The translations under genes and the position numbers were made by a program. Under the pieces are notes generated by a model. It did not search any database. It had not been told where the DNA came from and was given only the letters and a program-made list of their open reading frames with translations. Source: Chondrosia reniformis (taxonomy: Eukaryota; Porifera; Demospongiae; Chondrillida; Chondrillidae). Taken from it: a stretch of DNA of 64,000 bases. Shown in pieces: positions 12,470 through 25,060 of this stretch (positions are counted from its first letter, which is position 1; the number at the start of each line of letters is the position of its first letter). Location: NCBI GenBank assembly GCA_947172415.1, contig OX359201.1, positions 6,002,501 through 6,066,500 of the forward strand, in the 5' to 3' direction.

Positions 12470-13128
12470 TAATGTATGGTGAGAGATAGGGCAAATGTAA
12501 AGATTTATGAAAATTTCAAATTGTCATTGGATATGTTTCAGACATGTCTGTGAATGCTGACACCAAGTGTGAGCTTCATATCTTTCCATTTGACAGAGTT
12601 AGGGCACCAAATGTAAATTAATATACTGGAATATCAAATTAATGTATGGTGAGAGATAGGGCAAATGTAAAGATTTATGAAAATTTCAAATTCTCATTGG
12701 ATATGTTTCAGACATGTCTGTGAATGCTGAAACCAAGTGTGAGCTTCATATCTTTCCATTTGACAGAGTTAGGGCACCAAATGTAAATTAATATACTGGA
12801 ATATCAAATTAATGTATGGTGAGAGATAGGGCAAATGTAAAGATTTATGAAAATTTCAAATTCTCATTGGATATGTTTCAGACATGTCTGTGAATGCTGA
12901 AACCAAGTGTGAGCTTCATATCTTTCCATTTGACAGAGTTAGGGCACCAAATGTAAATTAATATACTGGTATACCAAATTAATGTATGGTGAGAGATAGG
13001 GCAAATGTAAAGATTTATGAAAATTTCAAATTCTCATTGGAAATGTTTCATACATGTCTTTGAATGCTGACATTAAGTTTGAGCTGCATATCTTTCCATT
13101 TGACAGAGCTACAGCACTCTAATGTACA
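12470..13128. repeat. 170-bp satellite block before unit copy 3
   Basis: Nearly four monomers, the last being the CATTAAGTTTGAGCTGCAT variant. No gene. Confidence 0.93.
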
Positions 13129-13167
13129 TTAAATGTCTACTATACGATTTTAAATGGTATAGCATAT

Positions 13168-16014
13168 TATTTTTATTATTATTATTATTAAAGTGACTAT
13201 CAGTATACAAGCTGACCAGCCAGGTTTGGCTTATTAGTCACAAAAAAGATTGGTGAGGGTGTTTACAATAAATTATGATGGGAATAAAAGGGATTGTCTA
13301 AGATTATACATTCTATAAATAAAATTAATGACTTTTGTATTGTCTGAGGTTAAAAGATATTGTAATTTAGTGGAGGGAGGCATACATGTAAAATTGGGAT
13401 TAAGATTGGTACAGTAGGTAAATAAATCTTTTCTTATAATATTAAGTTTACAACAATCAAGCAAAAAATGTGCTTGGTCCTCCACCTCACCCCCAGCACA
13501 GACCTGACATGTCCTCTGATCAAATGGGATGGAGGTGTAACGACCAACTTCGACTGCAAGGGGAAGGCAACCAGTACGTAGACCAGCGATGGCTCGTCTC
13601 CTGCCTTTGTCACATCTCATTATATAACTATCTACCTTAGGAGCAAATTTTATGTTACGGTAAAGATTTAATCTACCACCAGAACTGGAGTTATAAGGGA
13701 TTCTATTAATATTTTGATACCAGAGTAAATCATAATTAACACAGATACTTTGGGTGGTAAGATGTACAATAGAGTTAAGATCAAGTGTTGCAGGGGGGGA
13801 GTATTGGGGCCAGTAGCTAGAAAACAAATTATTTACAGAGCTAACCCAATTATGGGTGCCTTGCTCGGCCAATCTACATGCTTCAATAAAAACTGCTTTT
13901 GTGATACGATTATTATGTAGGGTGTGTAGTCTTTTCCAAAATTTAATACATGTGATTTTTGTCAGACATGATATAGGTTTCCAACCCATCTCCCCTATTA
14001 AAGCGTCAAGAGGTACATTCCGATTAAGTCCTAAGAAGTTTCTAATTAGTTTAAACTGTATTTTGTTAACCTGATCATAGGACTTAAATCCCCATAAAAA
14101 GGAGCTATAATTAATGACTGGTAAGATTAGACTTTCATATATTTTACTGTATACATTGTAGTTAAAATTACCTGAGGTCCTAGATTTACAGATTAAAAGG
14201 CTGGCAGCTCTACTGGCTGAGATGGAGGTTGCTTCAATTGTAGCCTTCAGACTAAGGTGTTCAGTAAATATGACACCTAGGTACTTGTATTTATCAGTGT
14301 AAGTAATATAAGCATTACAGCATTTAAATATTTTTGAGTCTAGTGGTTTTCTATTGTTTCTGAAATGCACTGTTTTAGTTTTATCAGGGTTTATAGACAA
14401 ATTCCATAAGTTACAATAAGAGGTAAGAGAATTTAACTTATTCTGTAGGATTCTAGGAGAGTCTGCTATGATAACTAAATCATCTGCATATAGTAGAGCA
14501 TCGATCTTTATATTACCAAAGCTAATTGGGGCATTTACTTCCCTGAGGGAAACCGGTAGATCATTGATATAAATGTTAAATAGAGTGGGGGACAAAACAC
14601 ATCCTTGCTTAACACCTGTATTAACTTGGAACCAATCAGTGGTACCATTTTCAGTACATACTGCATATTGTGTGTTAGAATAAAGTCCACGGATAGAACT
14701 GAGAAAAAGGCCATTGATACCTATATTGTTTAATTTTGACCATAATTTCTCTCTTGGTATAGAGTCAAAGGCTTTTTTAAAGTCAACAAAACAAGCAAAT
14801 GTATCTTTTTTCCTTGACTTTCGATTTTCAATAATGCTAAAAAGAGAAAATATTTGGTCTTGACAGCTTCTATTTTTCCTAAATCCACCTTGCTCTTCAC
14901 ATAGTAGATCATTAGAATCCAAGTATGCTGTAAGACGATTATTCAGGATTTTACAATAGCACTTAGTAATACAAGATTGTACTGCTATTCCTCTGTAATT
15001 ATTTGTGTCATATTTATTTCCAATACCCTTGTATATGGGTGTCAGTGAGCTATAGTACCATTCATCTGGTATCAATGATTTCTTAAAACAGAGATTAAAT
15101 AGTTTATGTAGATATTTAAGAGTATTAATGTTTTTAAGTGTACTAGGGCCTAGACCATCTGGACCTGCCGCTTTTTTATCTTTTAGAGAGTAAACTGCAT
15201 CAGTGACTTCTTCTAAGGAGATTTCCCTATTCAAGTACGGTTCCCATTGGGTCTGATTATTGTTAGTTTGTAGTGTCTGTACCAAATCATCAGCCATTGT
15301 AACTAACTCTTGATTAGGCTGCTGTTGGTAAGGGGGGTTTAGTAAGTTCTTAAAGTAGTTATGCCAGATATCTTTTATTTCTTGAGGATCAGATGTTAAT
15401 GTACCATTAGCATTTAAAAGTGATCTTGGCAGGGTATTTTTTTCTGGGGTGCTAGTGATACTAATTTTATCAAATAGTTTCCAAAATTTCTGTGAATTGC
15501 CCATGCTTAAATGATTTACTAGGTTTAAATTCATTCTATTTTGATACTTTCTTTTTTCATGTCTGACCAGGGTGTCAAAAACTTTTTGTTTATTTCTAAA
15601 TATTCGCCATAATTGTAGCCTAATTGGGTCAGATCTATTACAGGCCAGCCACTTTTTCTGAGCCTCCTTCAACTCTTTTCTACAGATGGACAAATCACTA
15701 TTCCACCAAGGTTTGGGGGATGGGCCGTAACGTCTTGTATTATTAGGGCTTTGACCATCGACTTCAGACTTGATGATATTACAGAATGTACTAAAATTTT
15801 TATTAAGCTTAGTAGGGTTTGGTTCTGAGGAGATAGTTTCAAGTTCTGTAATAAGTGTATCTATAGTATTAGTGGCTTCCGGGGTTGATAGACAAGTCTT
15901 TGATGGAGCACAGTGATAGGTACGTCTATGTCTATAGGTTAGTCTAGACTCATCTTTTCTTGAATAAAATTGTTGGGCATTGTATGTAGAATCAATTAAA
16001 TATTTCCATGTAAG
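13168..16014 (-). mobile_element. 5'-truncated non-LTR retrotransposon (LINE)
   Basis: On the minus strand the element ends in a (TAA)n-type tail (13168-13195 on plus), is flanked by duplicated ATAT, and carries one long uninterrupted frame with reverse transcriptase. The 5' end is truncated: there is no endonuclease domain, and the frame begins abruptly at 16014. The TAA tail and the zinc-knuckle-bearing C-terminus suggest an I/Jockey/CR1-type lineage, but I cannot fix the clade. Confidence 0.9.
13273..16014 (-). CDS. LINE reverse transcriptase ORF, 5' truncated
   Basis: About 913 codons are open to the stop at 13273. An apparent Met start at 16053 lies in the flanking 1070-bp unit, so the first 13 residues are host sequence fused by insertion. 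The order is a linker region (KPWWNSDLSICRKELKEAQKKW), then RT motifs: DGLGPSTLKNI, IPDEWYYSSLTPIYKG, NNYRGIAVQSCITKCYCKIL, GGFRKNRSCQDQIF, FVDFKKAFDSI (motif A), GVKQGCVLSPTLFNIYINDL (motif B) and LLYADDLVIIA (motif C). A thumb/connection region follows, then a C-terminal CxxC...H...C cluster (CQVC, AHFLLDCC). All three catalytic Asp residues are present. The lack of any stop in over 900 codons points to a young insertion. The endonuclease is absent, so it is unlikely to be autonomous. Confidence 0.88.
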   Translation of the reverse strand, partial: LTWKYLIDSTYNAQQFYSRKDESRLTYRHRRTYHCAPSKTCLSTPEATNTIDTLITELETISSEPNPTKLNKNFSTFCNIIKSEVDGQSPNNTRRYGPSPKPWWNSDLSICRKELKEAQKKWLACNRSDPIRLQLWRIFRNKQKVFDTLVRHEKRKYQNRMNLNLVNHLSMGNSQKFWKLFDKISITSTPEKNTLPRSLLNANGTLTSDPQEIKDIWHNYFKNLLNPPYQQQPNQELVTMADDLVQTLQTNNNQTQWEPYLNREISLEEVTDAVYSLKDKKAAGPDGLGPSTLKNINTLKYLHKLFNLCFKKSLIPDEWYYSSLTPIYKGIGNKYDTNNYRGIAVQSCITKCYCKILNNRLTAYLDSNDLLCEEQGGFRKNRSCQDQIFSLFSIIENRKSRKKDTFACFVDFKKAFDSIPREKLWSKLNNIGINGLFLSSIRGLYSNTQYAVCTENGTTDWFQVNTGVKQGCVLSPTLFNIYINDLPVSLREVNAPISFGNIKIDALLYADDLVIIADSPRILQNKLNSLTSYCNLWNLSINPDKTKTVHFRNNRKPLDSKIFKCCNAYITYTDKYKYLGVIFTEHLSLKATIEATSISASRAASLLICKSRTSGNFNYNVYSKIYESLILPVINYSSFLWGFKSYDQVNKIQFKLIRNFLGLNRNVPLDALIGEMGWKPISCLTKITCIKFWKRLHTLHNNRITKAVFIEACRLAEQGTHNWVSSVNNLFSSYWPQYSPPATLDLNSIVHLTTQSICVNYDLLWYQNINRIPYNSSSGGRLNLYRNIKFAPKVDSYIMRCDKGRRRAIAGLRTGCLPLAVEVGRYTSIPFDQRTCQVCAGGEVEDQAHFLLDCCKLNIIRKDLFTYCTNLNPNFTCMPPSTKLQYLLTSDNTKVINFIYRMYNLRQSLLFPS

Positions 16015-17049
16015 ATATATATCGTGCGATACTATTATGCAAATTATCGGCATACGAAGTTAAAATGTTTTGACATGAATGGGGCAACTAGAAACACGCA
16101 GGGACAGTCCAGAACGCAGCTATCAGAAGGCCTTTACATAGAGGTAGGTAGCCATTATGCTATTACTGCAATTGAGATTGAGTGTGGCTGGTTATACCAG
16201 TTTACGTTCATATCGGAACACCTCTCGCTAAAATCGTTTCTACATGGGACCAGAAAAGTTGGTCTCCTCCGCCAATCAAGACACTTACAGGATTCTATCC
16301 ATTTTTCCCAGTTTCTAGATGAACCACGAATACTGGATATACCTTTAAAATGGCTTGGAACGATGCACTCATCCCGAATTAACTTGATATAATTTGACTA
16401 CATTTTTCTCGCAAATACCCTATTCTTAAGTATGGAATTGCGCCAACCACAACCGTTTTCTTTCGAAATTTTGTGGTTTAAATAGAGGCAAAAAACCTTA
16501 TAAAGTAGGCCTACCTGGACACATCTCTATGGTGGTAGCGGTTCCCATAGGGGTTGGTAGCGCTTAGACTCTGAAGCTGTCTCCTAATCGGTTGGTGCCA
16601 TAGAGACGTGCTCACCAATAATCCGGATTTCGGGGGGGTTCCACGTAATGTGGGATTGGCATCTGATATCTTAGGATTCATATGAGTCGGCCATATCGAG
16701 AAGAACTGGTTCTTCTCACGCAAGTGACACCCAAAGCTCAACTCGGCAGAGCGTTACCACCGATCCCGGCCTCTGAGCGTCGTGGATGGTAGCGTTCGGT
16801 ATGGTCCAACTTTTTTTCTTTGGAGTTTCGTTGGCCGTCGATCGGCAAAATTTCACTTTAACGACATCCATATAATATATGTGGATAGATACTGCTTCAA
16901 CAACAATCAAGTACTACACAGTGCATATCCATGTGTAAAAGAAGTCTTTCAAACGGTTCTATTTTTTCAGAAATATATACAGTACCGCATTTTCACTCTT
17001 ACGCCTACTCAAGGTCGGCCATTTATAGTATTACGCAATTAGGGTTAGT
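16015..17049. repeat. 1070-bp unit, copy 3, right part
   Basis: Continues from ATATATATCGTGCG to AGGGTTAGTT exactly as in copies 2 and 5, including the stem and near-palindrome. No gene. Confidence 0.88.
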
Positions 17050-20000
17050 TAATGTATGGTGAGAGATAGGGCAAATGTAAAGATTTATGAAAATTTCAAA
17101 TTGTCATTGGATATGTTTCAGACATGTCTGTGAATGCTGACACCAAGTGTGAGCTTCATATCTTTCCATTTGACAGAGTTAGGGCACCAAATGTAAATTA
17201 TTATACTGGTATACCAAATTAATGTATGGTGAAAGATAGGGCAAATGTAAAGATTTATGAAAATTTCAAAATTCTCATTGGAAATGTTTCATACATGTCC
17301 GTGAATGCTGACTCCAAGTTTGAGCTTCATATCTTTCCATTTGACAGAGTTAAAGTATAAAATGTGCATTGATATACTGGAATACCAAATTAATATATGG
17401 TGAGAGATAGGGCAAATGTAAAGATTTTTGAAAATTTCAAATTCTCATTGGAAATGTTTCATACATGTCTGTGAATGCTGACACCAAGTGTGAGCTTCAT
17501 ATCTTTCTATTTGACAGAGTTAGAGCACCAAATGTAAATTAATATACTGGAATATCAAATTAATGTATGGTGAGAGATAGGGCAAATGTAAAGATTTATG
17601 AAAATTTCAAATTCTCATTGGATAAGTTTCAGACATGTCTGTGAATGCTGACACCAAGTGTGAGCTTCATATCTTTCTATTTGACAGAGTTAGGGCACCA
17701 AATGTACATTAATATACTGCAGCTGGAATATCAAATTAATGTATGGTGAGAGATAGGGCAAATGTAAAGATTTATGAAAATTTCAAATTGTCATTGGATA
17801 TGTTTCAGACATGTCTGTGAATGCTGACACCAAGTGTGAGCTTCATATCTTTCCATTTGACAGAGTAAGAGTACCAAATGTACATTAATATACTGGAATA
17901 CTAAATTAATGTATGGTGAGGGATAGGGCAAATGTAAAGATTTATGAAAATTTCAAATTCTCATTGGAAATGTTTCATACATGTCCGTGAATGCTGACTC
18001 CAAGTATGAGCTTCATATCTTTCCATTTGACAGAGTTAGGGCACCAAATGTAAATTAATATACTGGAATATCAAATTAATGTATGGTGAGAGATAGGGCA
18101 AATGTAAAGATTTATGAAAATTTCAAATTGTCATTGGATATGTTTCAGACATGTCTGTGAATGCTGACACCAAGTGTGAGCTTCATATCTTTCCATTTGA
18201 CAGAGTTAGGGCACCAAATGTAAAATAATATACTGGTATACCAAATTAATGTATGGTGAGAGATAGGGCAAATGTAAAGATTTATGAAAATTTCAAATTC
18301 TCATTGGATATGTTTCAGACATGTCTGTGAATGCTGACACCAAGTGTGAGCTTCATATCTTTCCATTTGACAGAGTTAGAGCACCAAATGTACATTAATA
18401 TACTGGAATACTAAATTAATGTATGGTGAGGGATAGGGCAAATGTAAAGATTTATGAAAATTTCAAATTCTCATTGGATATGTTTCAGACATGTCTGTGA
18501 ATGCTGACACCAAGTTTGAGCTTCATATCTTTCCATTTGACAGAGTTAGGGCACCAAATGTACATTAATATACTGGAATATCAAATTAATGTATGGTGAG
18601 AGATAGGGCAAATGTAAAGATTTATGAAAATTTCAAATTGTCATTGGATATGTTTCAGACATGTCTGTGAATGCTGACACCAAGTGTGAGCTTCATATCT
18701 TTCCATTTGACAGAGTAAGAGTACCAAATGTACATTAATATACTGGAATACTAAATTAATGTATGGTGAGGGATAGGGCAAATGTAAAGATTTATGAAAA
18801 TTTCAAATTCTCATTGGATATGTTTCAGACATGTCTGTGAATGCTGACACCAAGTGTGAGCTTCATATCTTTCCATTTGACAGAGTAAGAGTACCAAATG
18901 TACATTAATATACTGGAATATCAAATTAATGTATGGTGAGAGATAGGGCAAATGTAAAGATTTATGAAAATTTCAAATTGTCATTGGATATGTTTCAGAC
19001 ATGTCTGTGAATGCTGACACCAAGTGTGAGCTTCATATCTTTCCATTTGACAGAGTTAGAGCACCAAATGTAAATTAATATACTGGAATACTAAATTAAT
19101 GTATGGTGAGGGATAGGGCAAATGTAAAGTTTTATGAAAATTTCAAATTCTCATTGGAAATGTTTCATACATGTCCGTGAATGCTGACTCCAAGTTTGAG
19201 CTTCATATCTTTCCATTTGACAGAGTTAGAGCACCAAATGTACATTAATATACTGGAATACCAAATTAATGTATGGTGAGAGATAGGGCAAATGTAAAGA
19301 TTTATGAAAATTTCAAATTCTCATTGGATATGTTTCAGACATGTCTGTGAATGCTGACACCAAGTTTGAGCTTCATATCTTTCCATTTGACAGAGTTAGG
19401 GCACCAAATGTACATTAATATACTGGAATACTAAATTAATGTATGGTGAGAGATAGGGCAAATGTAAAGATTTATGAAAATTTCAAATTGTCATTGGATA
19501 TGTTTCAGACATGTCTGTGAATGCTGACACCAAGTGTGAGCTTCATATCTTTCCATTTGACAGAGTAAGAGTACCAAATGTACATTAATATACTGGAATA
19601 CTAAATTAATGTATGGTGAGGGATAGGGCAAATGTAAAGATTTATGAAAATTTCAAAATTCTCATTGGAAATGTTTCATACATGTCCGTGAATGCTGACT
19701 CCAAGTTTGAGCTTCATATCTTTCCATTTGACAGAGTTAAAGTATAAAATGTGCATTGATATACTGGAATACCAAATTAATATATGGTGAGAGATAGGGA
19801 AAATGTAAAGATTTTTGAAAATTTCAAATTCTCATTGGAAATGTTTCATACATGTCTGTGAATGCTGACACCAAGTGTGAGCTTCATATCTTTCTATTTG
19901 ACAGAGTTAGAGCACCAAATGTAAATTAATATACTGGAATATCAAATTAATGTATGGTGAGAGATAGGGCAAATGTAAAGATTTATGAAAATTTCAAATT

Positions 20001-22991
20001 CTCATTGGATAAGTTTCAGACATGTCTGTGAATGCTGACACCAAGTGTGAGCTTCATATCTTTCTATTTGACAGAGTTAGGGCACCAAATGTACATTAAT
20101 ATACTGCAGCTGGAATATCAAATTAATGTATGGTGAGAGATAGGGCAAATGTAAAGATTTATGAAAATTTCAAATTGTCATTCGATATGTTTCAGACATG
20201 TCTGTGAATGCTGACACCAAGTGTGAGCTTCATATCTTTCCATTTGACAGAGTAAGAGTACCAAATGTACATTAATATACTGGAATACTAAATTAATGTA
20301 TGGTGAGGGATAGGGCAAATGTAAAGATTTATGAAAATTTCAAATTCTCATTGGAAATGTTTCATACATGTCCGTGAATGCTGACTCCAAGTATGAGCTT
20401 CATATCTTTCCATTTGACAGAGTTAGGGCACCAAATGTAAATTAATATACTGGAATATCAAATTAATGTATGGTGAGAGATAGGGCAAATGTAAAGATTT
20501 ATGAAAATTTCAAATTGTCATTGGATATGTTTCAGACATGTCTGTGAATGCTGACACCAAGTGTGAGCTTCATATCTTTCCATTTGACAGAGTTAGGGCA
20601 CCAAATGTAAAATAATATACTGGTATACCAAATTAATGTATGGTGAGAGATAGGGCAAATGTAAAGATTTATGAAAATTTCAAATTCTCATTGGATATGT
20701 TTCAGACATGTCTGTGAATGCTGACACCAAGTGTGAGCTTCATATCTTTCCATTTGACAGAGTTAGAGCACCAAATGTACATTAATATACTGGAATACCA
20801 AATTAATGTATGGTGAGAGATAGGGCAAATGTAAAGATTTATGAAAATTTCAAATTCTCATTGGATATGTTTCAGACATGTCTGTGAATGCTGACACCAA
20901 GTTTGAGCTTCATATCTTTCCATTTGACAGAGTTAGGGCACCAAATGTACATTAATATACTGGAATATCAAATTAATGTATGGTGAGAGATAGGGCAAAT
21001 GTAAAGATTTATGAAAATTTCAAATTGTCATTGGATATGTTTCAGACATGTCTGTGAATGCTGACACCAAGTGTGAGCTTCATATCTTTCCATTTGACAG
21101 AGTAAGAGTACCAAATGTACATTAATATACTGGAATACTAAATTAATGTATGGTGAGGGATAGGGCAAATGTAAAGATTTATGAAAATTTCAAATTCTCA
21201 TTGGATATGTTTCAGACATGTCTGTGAATGCTGACACCAAGTGTGAGCTTCATATCTTTCCATTTGACAGAGTAAGAGTACCAAATGTACATTAATATAC
21301 TGGAATATCAAATTAATGTATGGTGAGAGATAGGGCAAATGTAAAGATTTATGAAAATTTCAAATTGTCATTGGATATGTTTCAGACATGTCTGTGAATG
21401 CTGACACCAAGTGTGAGCTTCATATCTTTCCATTTGACAGAGTTAGAGCACCAAATGTAAATTAATATACTGGAATACTAAATTAATGTATGTTGAGGGA
21501 TAGGGCAAATGTAAAGTTTTATGAAAATTTCAAATTCTCATTGGAAATGTTTCATACATGTCCGTGAATGCTGACTCCAAGTTTGAGCTTCATATCTTTC
21601 CATTTGACAGAGTTAGAGCACCAAATGTACATTAATATACTGGAATACCAAATTAATGTATGGTGAGAGATAGGGCAAATGTAAAGATTTATGAAAATTT
21701 CAAATTCTCATTGGATATGTTTCAGACATGTCTGTGAATGCTGACACCAAGTTTGAGCTTCATATCTTTCCATTTGACAGAGTTAGGGCACCAAATGTAC
21801 ATTAATATATTGGAATACTAAATTAATGTATGGTGAGAGATAGGGCAAATGTAAAGATTTATGAAAATTTCAAATTGTCATTGGATATGTTTCAGACATG
21901 TCTGTGAATGCTGACACCAAGTGTGAGCTTCATATCTTTCCATTTGACAGAGTAAGAGTACCAAATGTACATTAATATACTGGAATACTAAATTAATGTA
22001 TGGTGAGGGATAGGGCAAATGTAAAGATTTATGAAAATTTCAAATTCTCATTGGATATGTTTCAGACATGTCTGTGAATGCTGACACCAAGTGTGAGCTT
22101 CATATCTTTCCATTTGACAGAGTAAGAGTACCAAATGTAAATTAATATACTGGAATATCAAATTAATGTATGGTGAGAGATAGGGCAAATGTAAAGATTT
22201 ATGAAAATTTCAAATTGTCATTGGATATGTTTCAGACATGTCTGTGAATGCTGACACCAAGTGTGAGCTTCATATCTTTCCATTTGACAGAGTTAGAGCA
22301 CCAAATGTAAATTAATATACTGGAATACTAAATTAATGTATGGTGAGGGATAGGGCAAATGTAAAGTTTTATGAAAATTTCAAATTCTCATTGGAAATGT
22401 TTCATACATGTCCGTGAATGCTGACTCCAAGTTTGAGCTTCATATCTTTCCATTTGACAGAGTTAGAGCACCAAATGTACATTAATATACTGGAATACCA
22501 AATTAATGTATGGTGAGAGATAGGGCAAATGTAAAGATTTATGAAAGTTTCAAATTATCATTGGATATGTTTCAGACATGTCTATGAATGCTGATACCAA
22601 GTTTGAGCATCATATCTTTCCATTTGACAGAGTTAGAGCACCAAATGTAAATTAATATACTGGAATACCAAATTAATGTATGGTGAGAGATAGGGCAAAT
22701 GTAAAAATTTATGAAAATTTCAAATTGTCATTGGATATGTTTCAGACATGTCTGTGAATGCTGACACCAAGTGTGAGCTTCATATCTTTCCATTTGACAG
22801 AGTTAGGGCACCAAATGTAAAATAATATACTGGTATACCAAATTAATGTATGGTGAGAGATAGGGCAAATGTAAAGATTTATGAAAATTTCAAATTCTCA
22901 TTGGATATGTTTCAGACATGTCTGTGAATGCTGACACAAAGTTTGAGCTTCATATCTTTCCATTTGACAGAGTTAGGGCACCAAATGTACA
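17050..22991. repeat. 170-bp satellite, long block with a 2387-bp higher-order repeat
   Basis: About 35 monomers. The rare variant taaagtataaaatgtgcatt occurs at 17351 and 19738. A 6-bp insertion making ATACTGCAGCTGG occurs near 17717 and 20104. Both pairs are 2387 bp apart, which equals 14 monomers plus 7 inserted bases. The segment from about 17227 to 19613 is therefore duplicated in tandem to about 22000, with few differences. A smaller five-monomer repeat (850 bp, AAAGTTTTATG at about 21515 and 22364) follows. No gene. Confidence 0.93.
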
Positions 22992-24061
22992 TTAAATGTC
23001 TACTATACGATTTTAAATGGTATAGCATATATATCGTGCGATACTATTATGCAAATTATCGGCATACGAAGTTAAAATGTTTTGACATGAATGGGGCAAC
23101 TAGAAACACGCAGGGACAGTCCAGAACGCAGCTATCAGAAGGCCTTTACATAGAGGCAGGTAGCCATTATGCTATTACTGCAATTGAGATTGAGTGTGGC
23201 TGGTTATACCAGTTTACGTTCATATCGGAACACCTCTCGCTAAAATCGTTTCTACATGGGACCAGAAAAGTTGGTCTCCTCCGCCAATCAAGACACTTAC
23301 AGGATTCTATCCATTTTTCCCAGTTTCTAGATGAACCACGAATACTGGATATACCTTTAAAATGGCTTGGAACGATGCACTCATCCCGAATTAACTTGAT
23401 ATAATTTGACTACATTTTTCTCGCAAATACCCTATTCTTAAGTATGGAATTGCGCCAACCACAACCGTTTTCTTTCGAAATTTTGTGGTTTAAATAGAGG
23501 CAAAAAACCTTATAAAGTAGGCCTACCTGGACACATCTCTATGGTGGTAGCGGTTCCCATAGGGGTTGGTAGCGCTTAGACTCTGAAGCTGTCTCCTAAT
23601 CGGTTGGTGCCATAGAGACGTGCTCACCAATAATCCGGATTTCGGGGGGGTTCCACGTAATGTGGGATTGGCATCTGATATCTTAGGATTCATATGAGTC
23701 GGCCATATCGAGAAGAACTGGTTCTTCTCACGCAAGTGACACCCAAAGCTCAACTCGGCAGAGCGTTACCACCGATCCCGGCCTCTGAGCGTCGTGGATG
23801 GTAGCGTTCGGTATGGTCCAACTTTTTTTCTTTGGAGTTTCGTTGGCCGTCGATCGGCAAAATTTCACTTTAACGACATCCATATAATATATGTGGATAG
23901 ATACTGCTTCAACAACAATCAAGTACTACACAGTGCATATCCATGTGTAAAAGAAGTCTTTCAAACGGTTCTATTTTTTCAGAAATATATACAGTACCGC
24001 ATTTTCACTCTTACGCCTACTCAAGGTCGGCCATTTATAGTATTACGCAATTAGGGTTAGT
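22992..24061. repeat. 1070-bp unit, copy 4
   Basis: Full-length copy. Unlike the other four it follows an ordinary monomer (GAGTTAGGGCACCAAATGTACATT) rather than the CTACAGCACTC variant. This suggests the unit can be carried onto different monomer backgrounds, or that conversion tracts end there. Confidence 0.9.
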
Positions 24062-25060
24062 TAATGTATGGTGAGAGATAGGGCAAATGTAAAGATTTAT
24101 GAAAATTTCAAATTGTCATTGGATATGTTTCAGACATGTCTATGAATGCTGACACCAAGTTTGAGCTTCATATCTTTCCATTTGACAGAGTTAGGGCACC
24201 AAATGTACATTTATATACTGGTATACCAAATTAATGTATGGTGAGAGATAGGGCAAATGTAAAAATTTATGAAAATTTCAAATTGTCATTGGATATGTTT
24301 CAGACATGTCTGTGAATGCTGACACCAAGTGTGAGCTTCATATCTTTCCATTTGACAGAGTTAGAGCACCAAATGTACATTAATATACCGGAATACTAAA
24401 TTAATGTATGGTGAGAGATAGGGCAAATGTAAAGATTTATGAAAATTTCAAATTGTCATTGGAAATGTTTCAGACATGTCTATGAATGCTGACACCAAGT
24501 TTGAGCTTCATATCTTTCCAATTGACAGAGTTAGAGCACCAAATGTAAATTAATATACTGGAATATCAAATTAATGTATGGTGAGAGATAGGGCAAATGT
24601 AAAGATTTATGAAAATTTCAAATTGTCATTGGATATGTTTCAGACATGTCTGTGAATGCTGACACCAAGTGTGAGCTTCATATCTTTCCATTTGACAGAG
24701 TTAGAGCTCCAAATGTAAATTAATATACTGGAATACTAAATTAATGTATGGTGAGGGATAGGGAAAATGTAAAGTTTTATGAAAATTTCAAATTCTCATT
24801 GGAAATGTTTCATACATGTCCGTGAATGCTGACTCCAAGTTTGAGCTTCATATCTTTCCATTTGACAGAGTTAGGGCACCAAATGTAAATTAATATACTG
24901 GTATACCAAATTAACGTATGGTGAGAGATAGGGCAAATGTAAAGATTTATGAAAATTTCAAATTCTCATTGGAAATGTTTCATACATGTCTTTGAATGCT
25001 GACATTAAGTTTGAGCTGCATATCTTTCCATTTGACAGAGCTACAGCACTCTAATGTACA
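24062..25060. repeat. 170-bp satellite block between unit copies 4 and 5
   Basis: Nearly six monomers, ending in the CATTAAGTTTGAGCTGCAT variant. The first monomers after unit copies 4 and 5 are nearly identical, so unit plus flanking monomers was probably duplicated together. No gene. Confidence 0.93.

Larger units (their letters stand above)
13129..17049. repeat. 1070-bp unit, copy 3, split by a LINE
   Basis: The left 39 bp (13129-13167) and the remainder (16015-17049) together equal one 1070-bp unit plus about 4 bp of duplicated target. The break falls in the ATATATAT run that follows GTATAGC in the intact copies. Confidence 0.88.
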
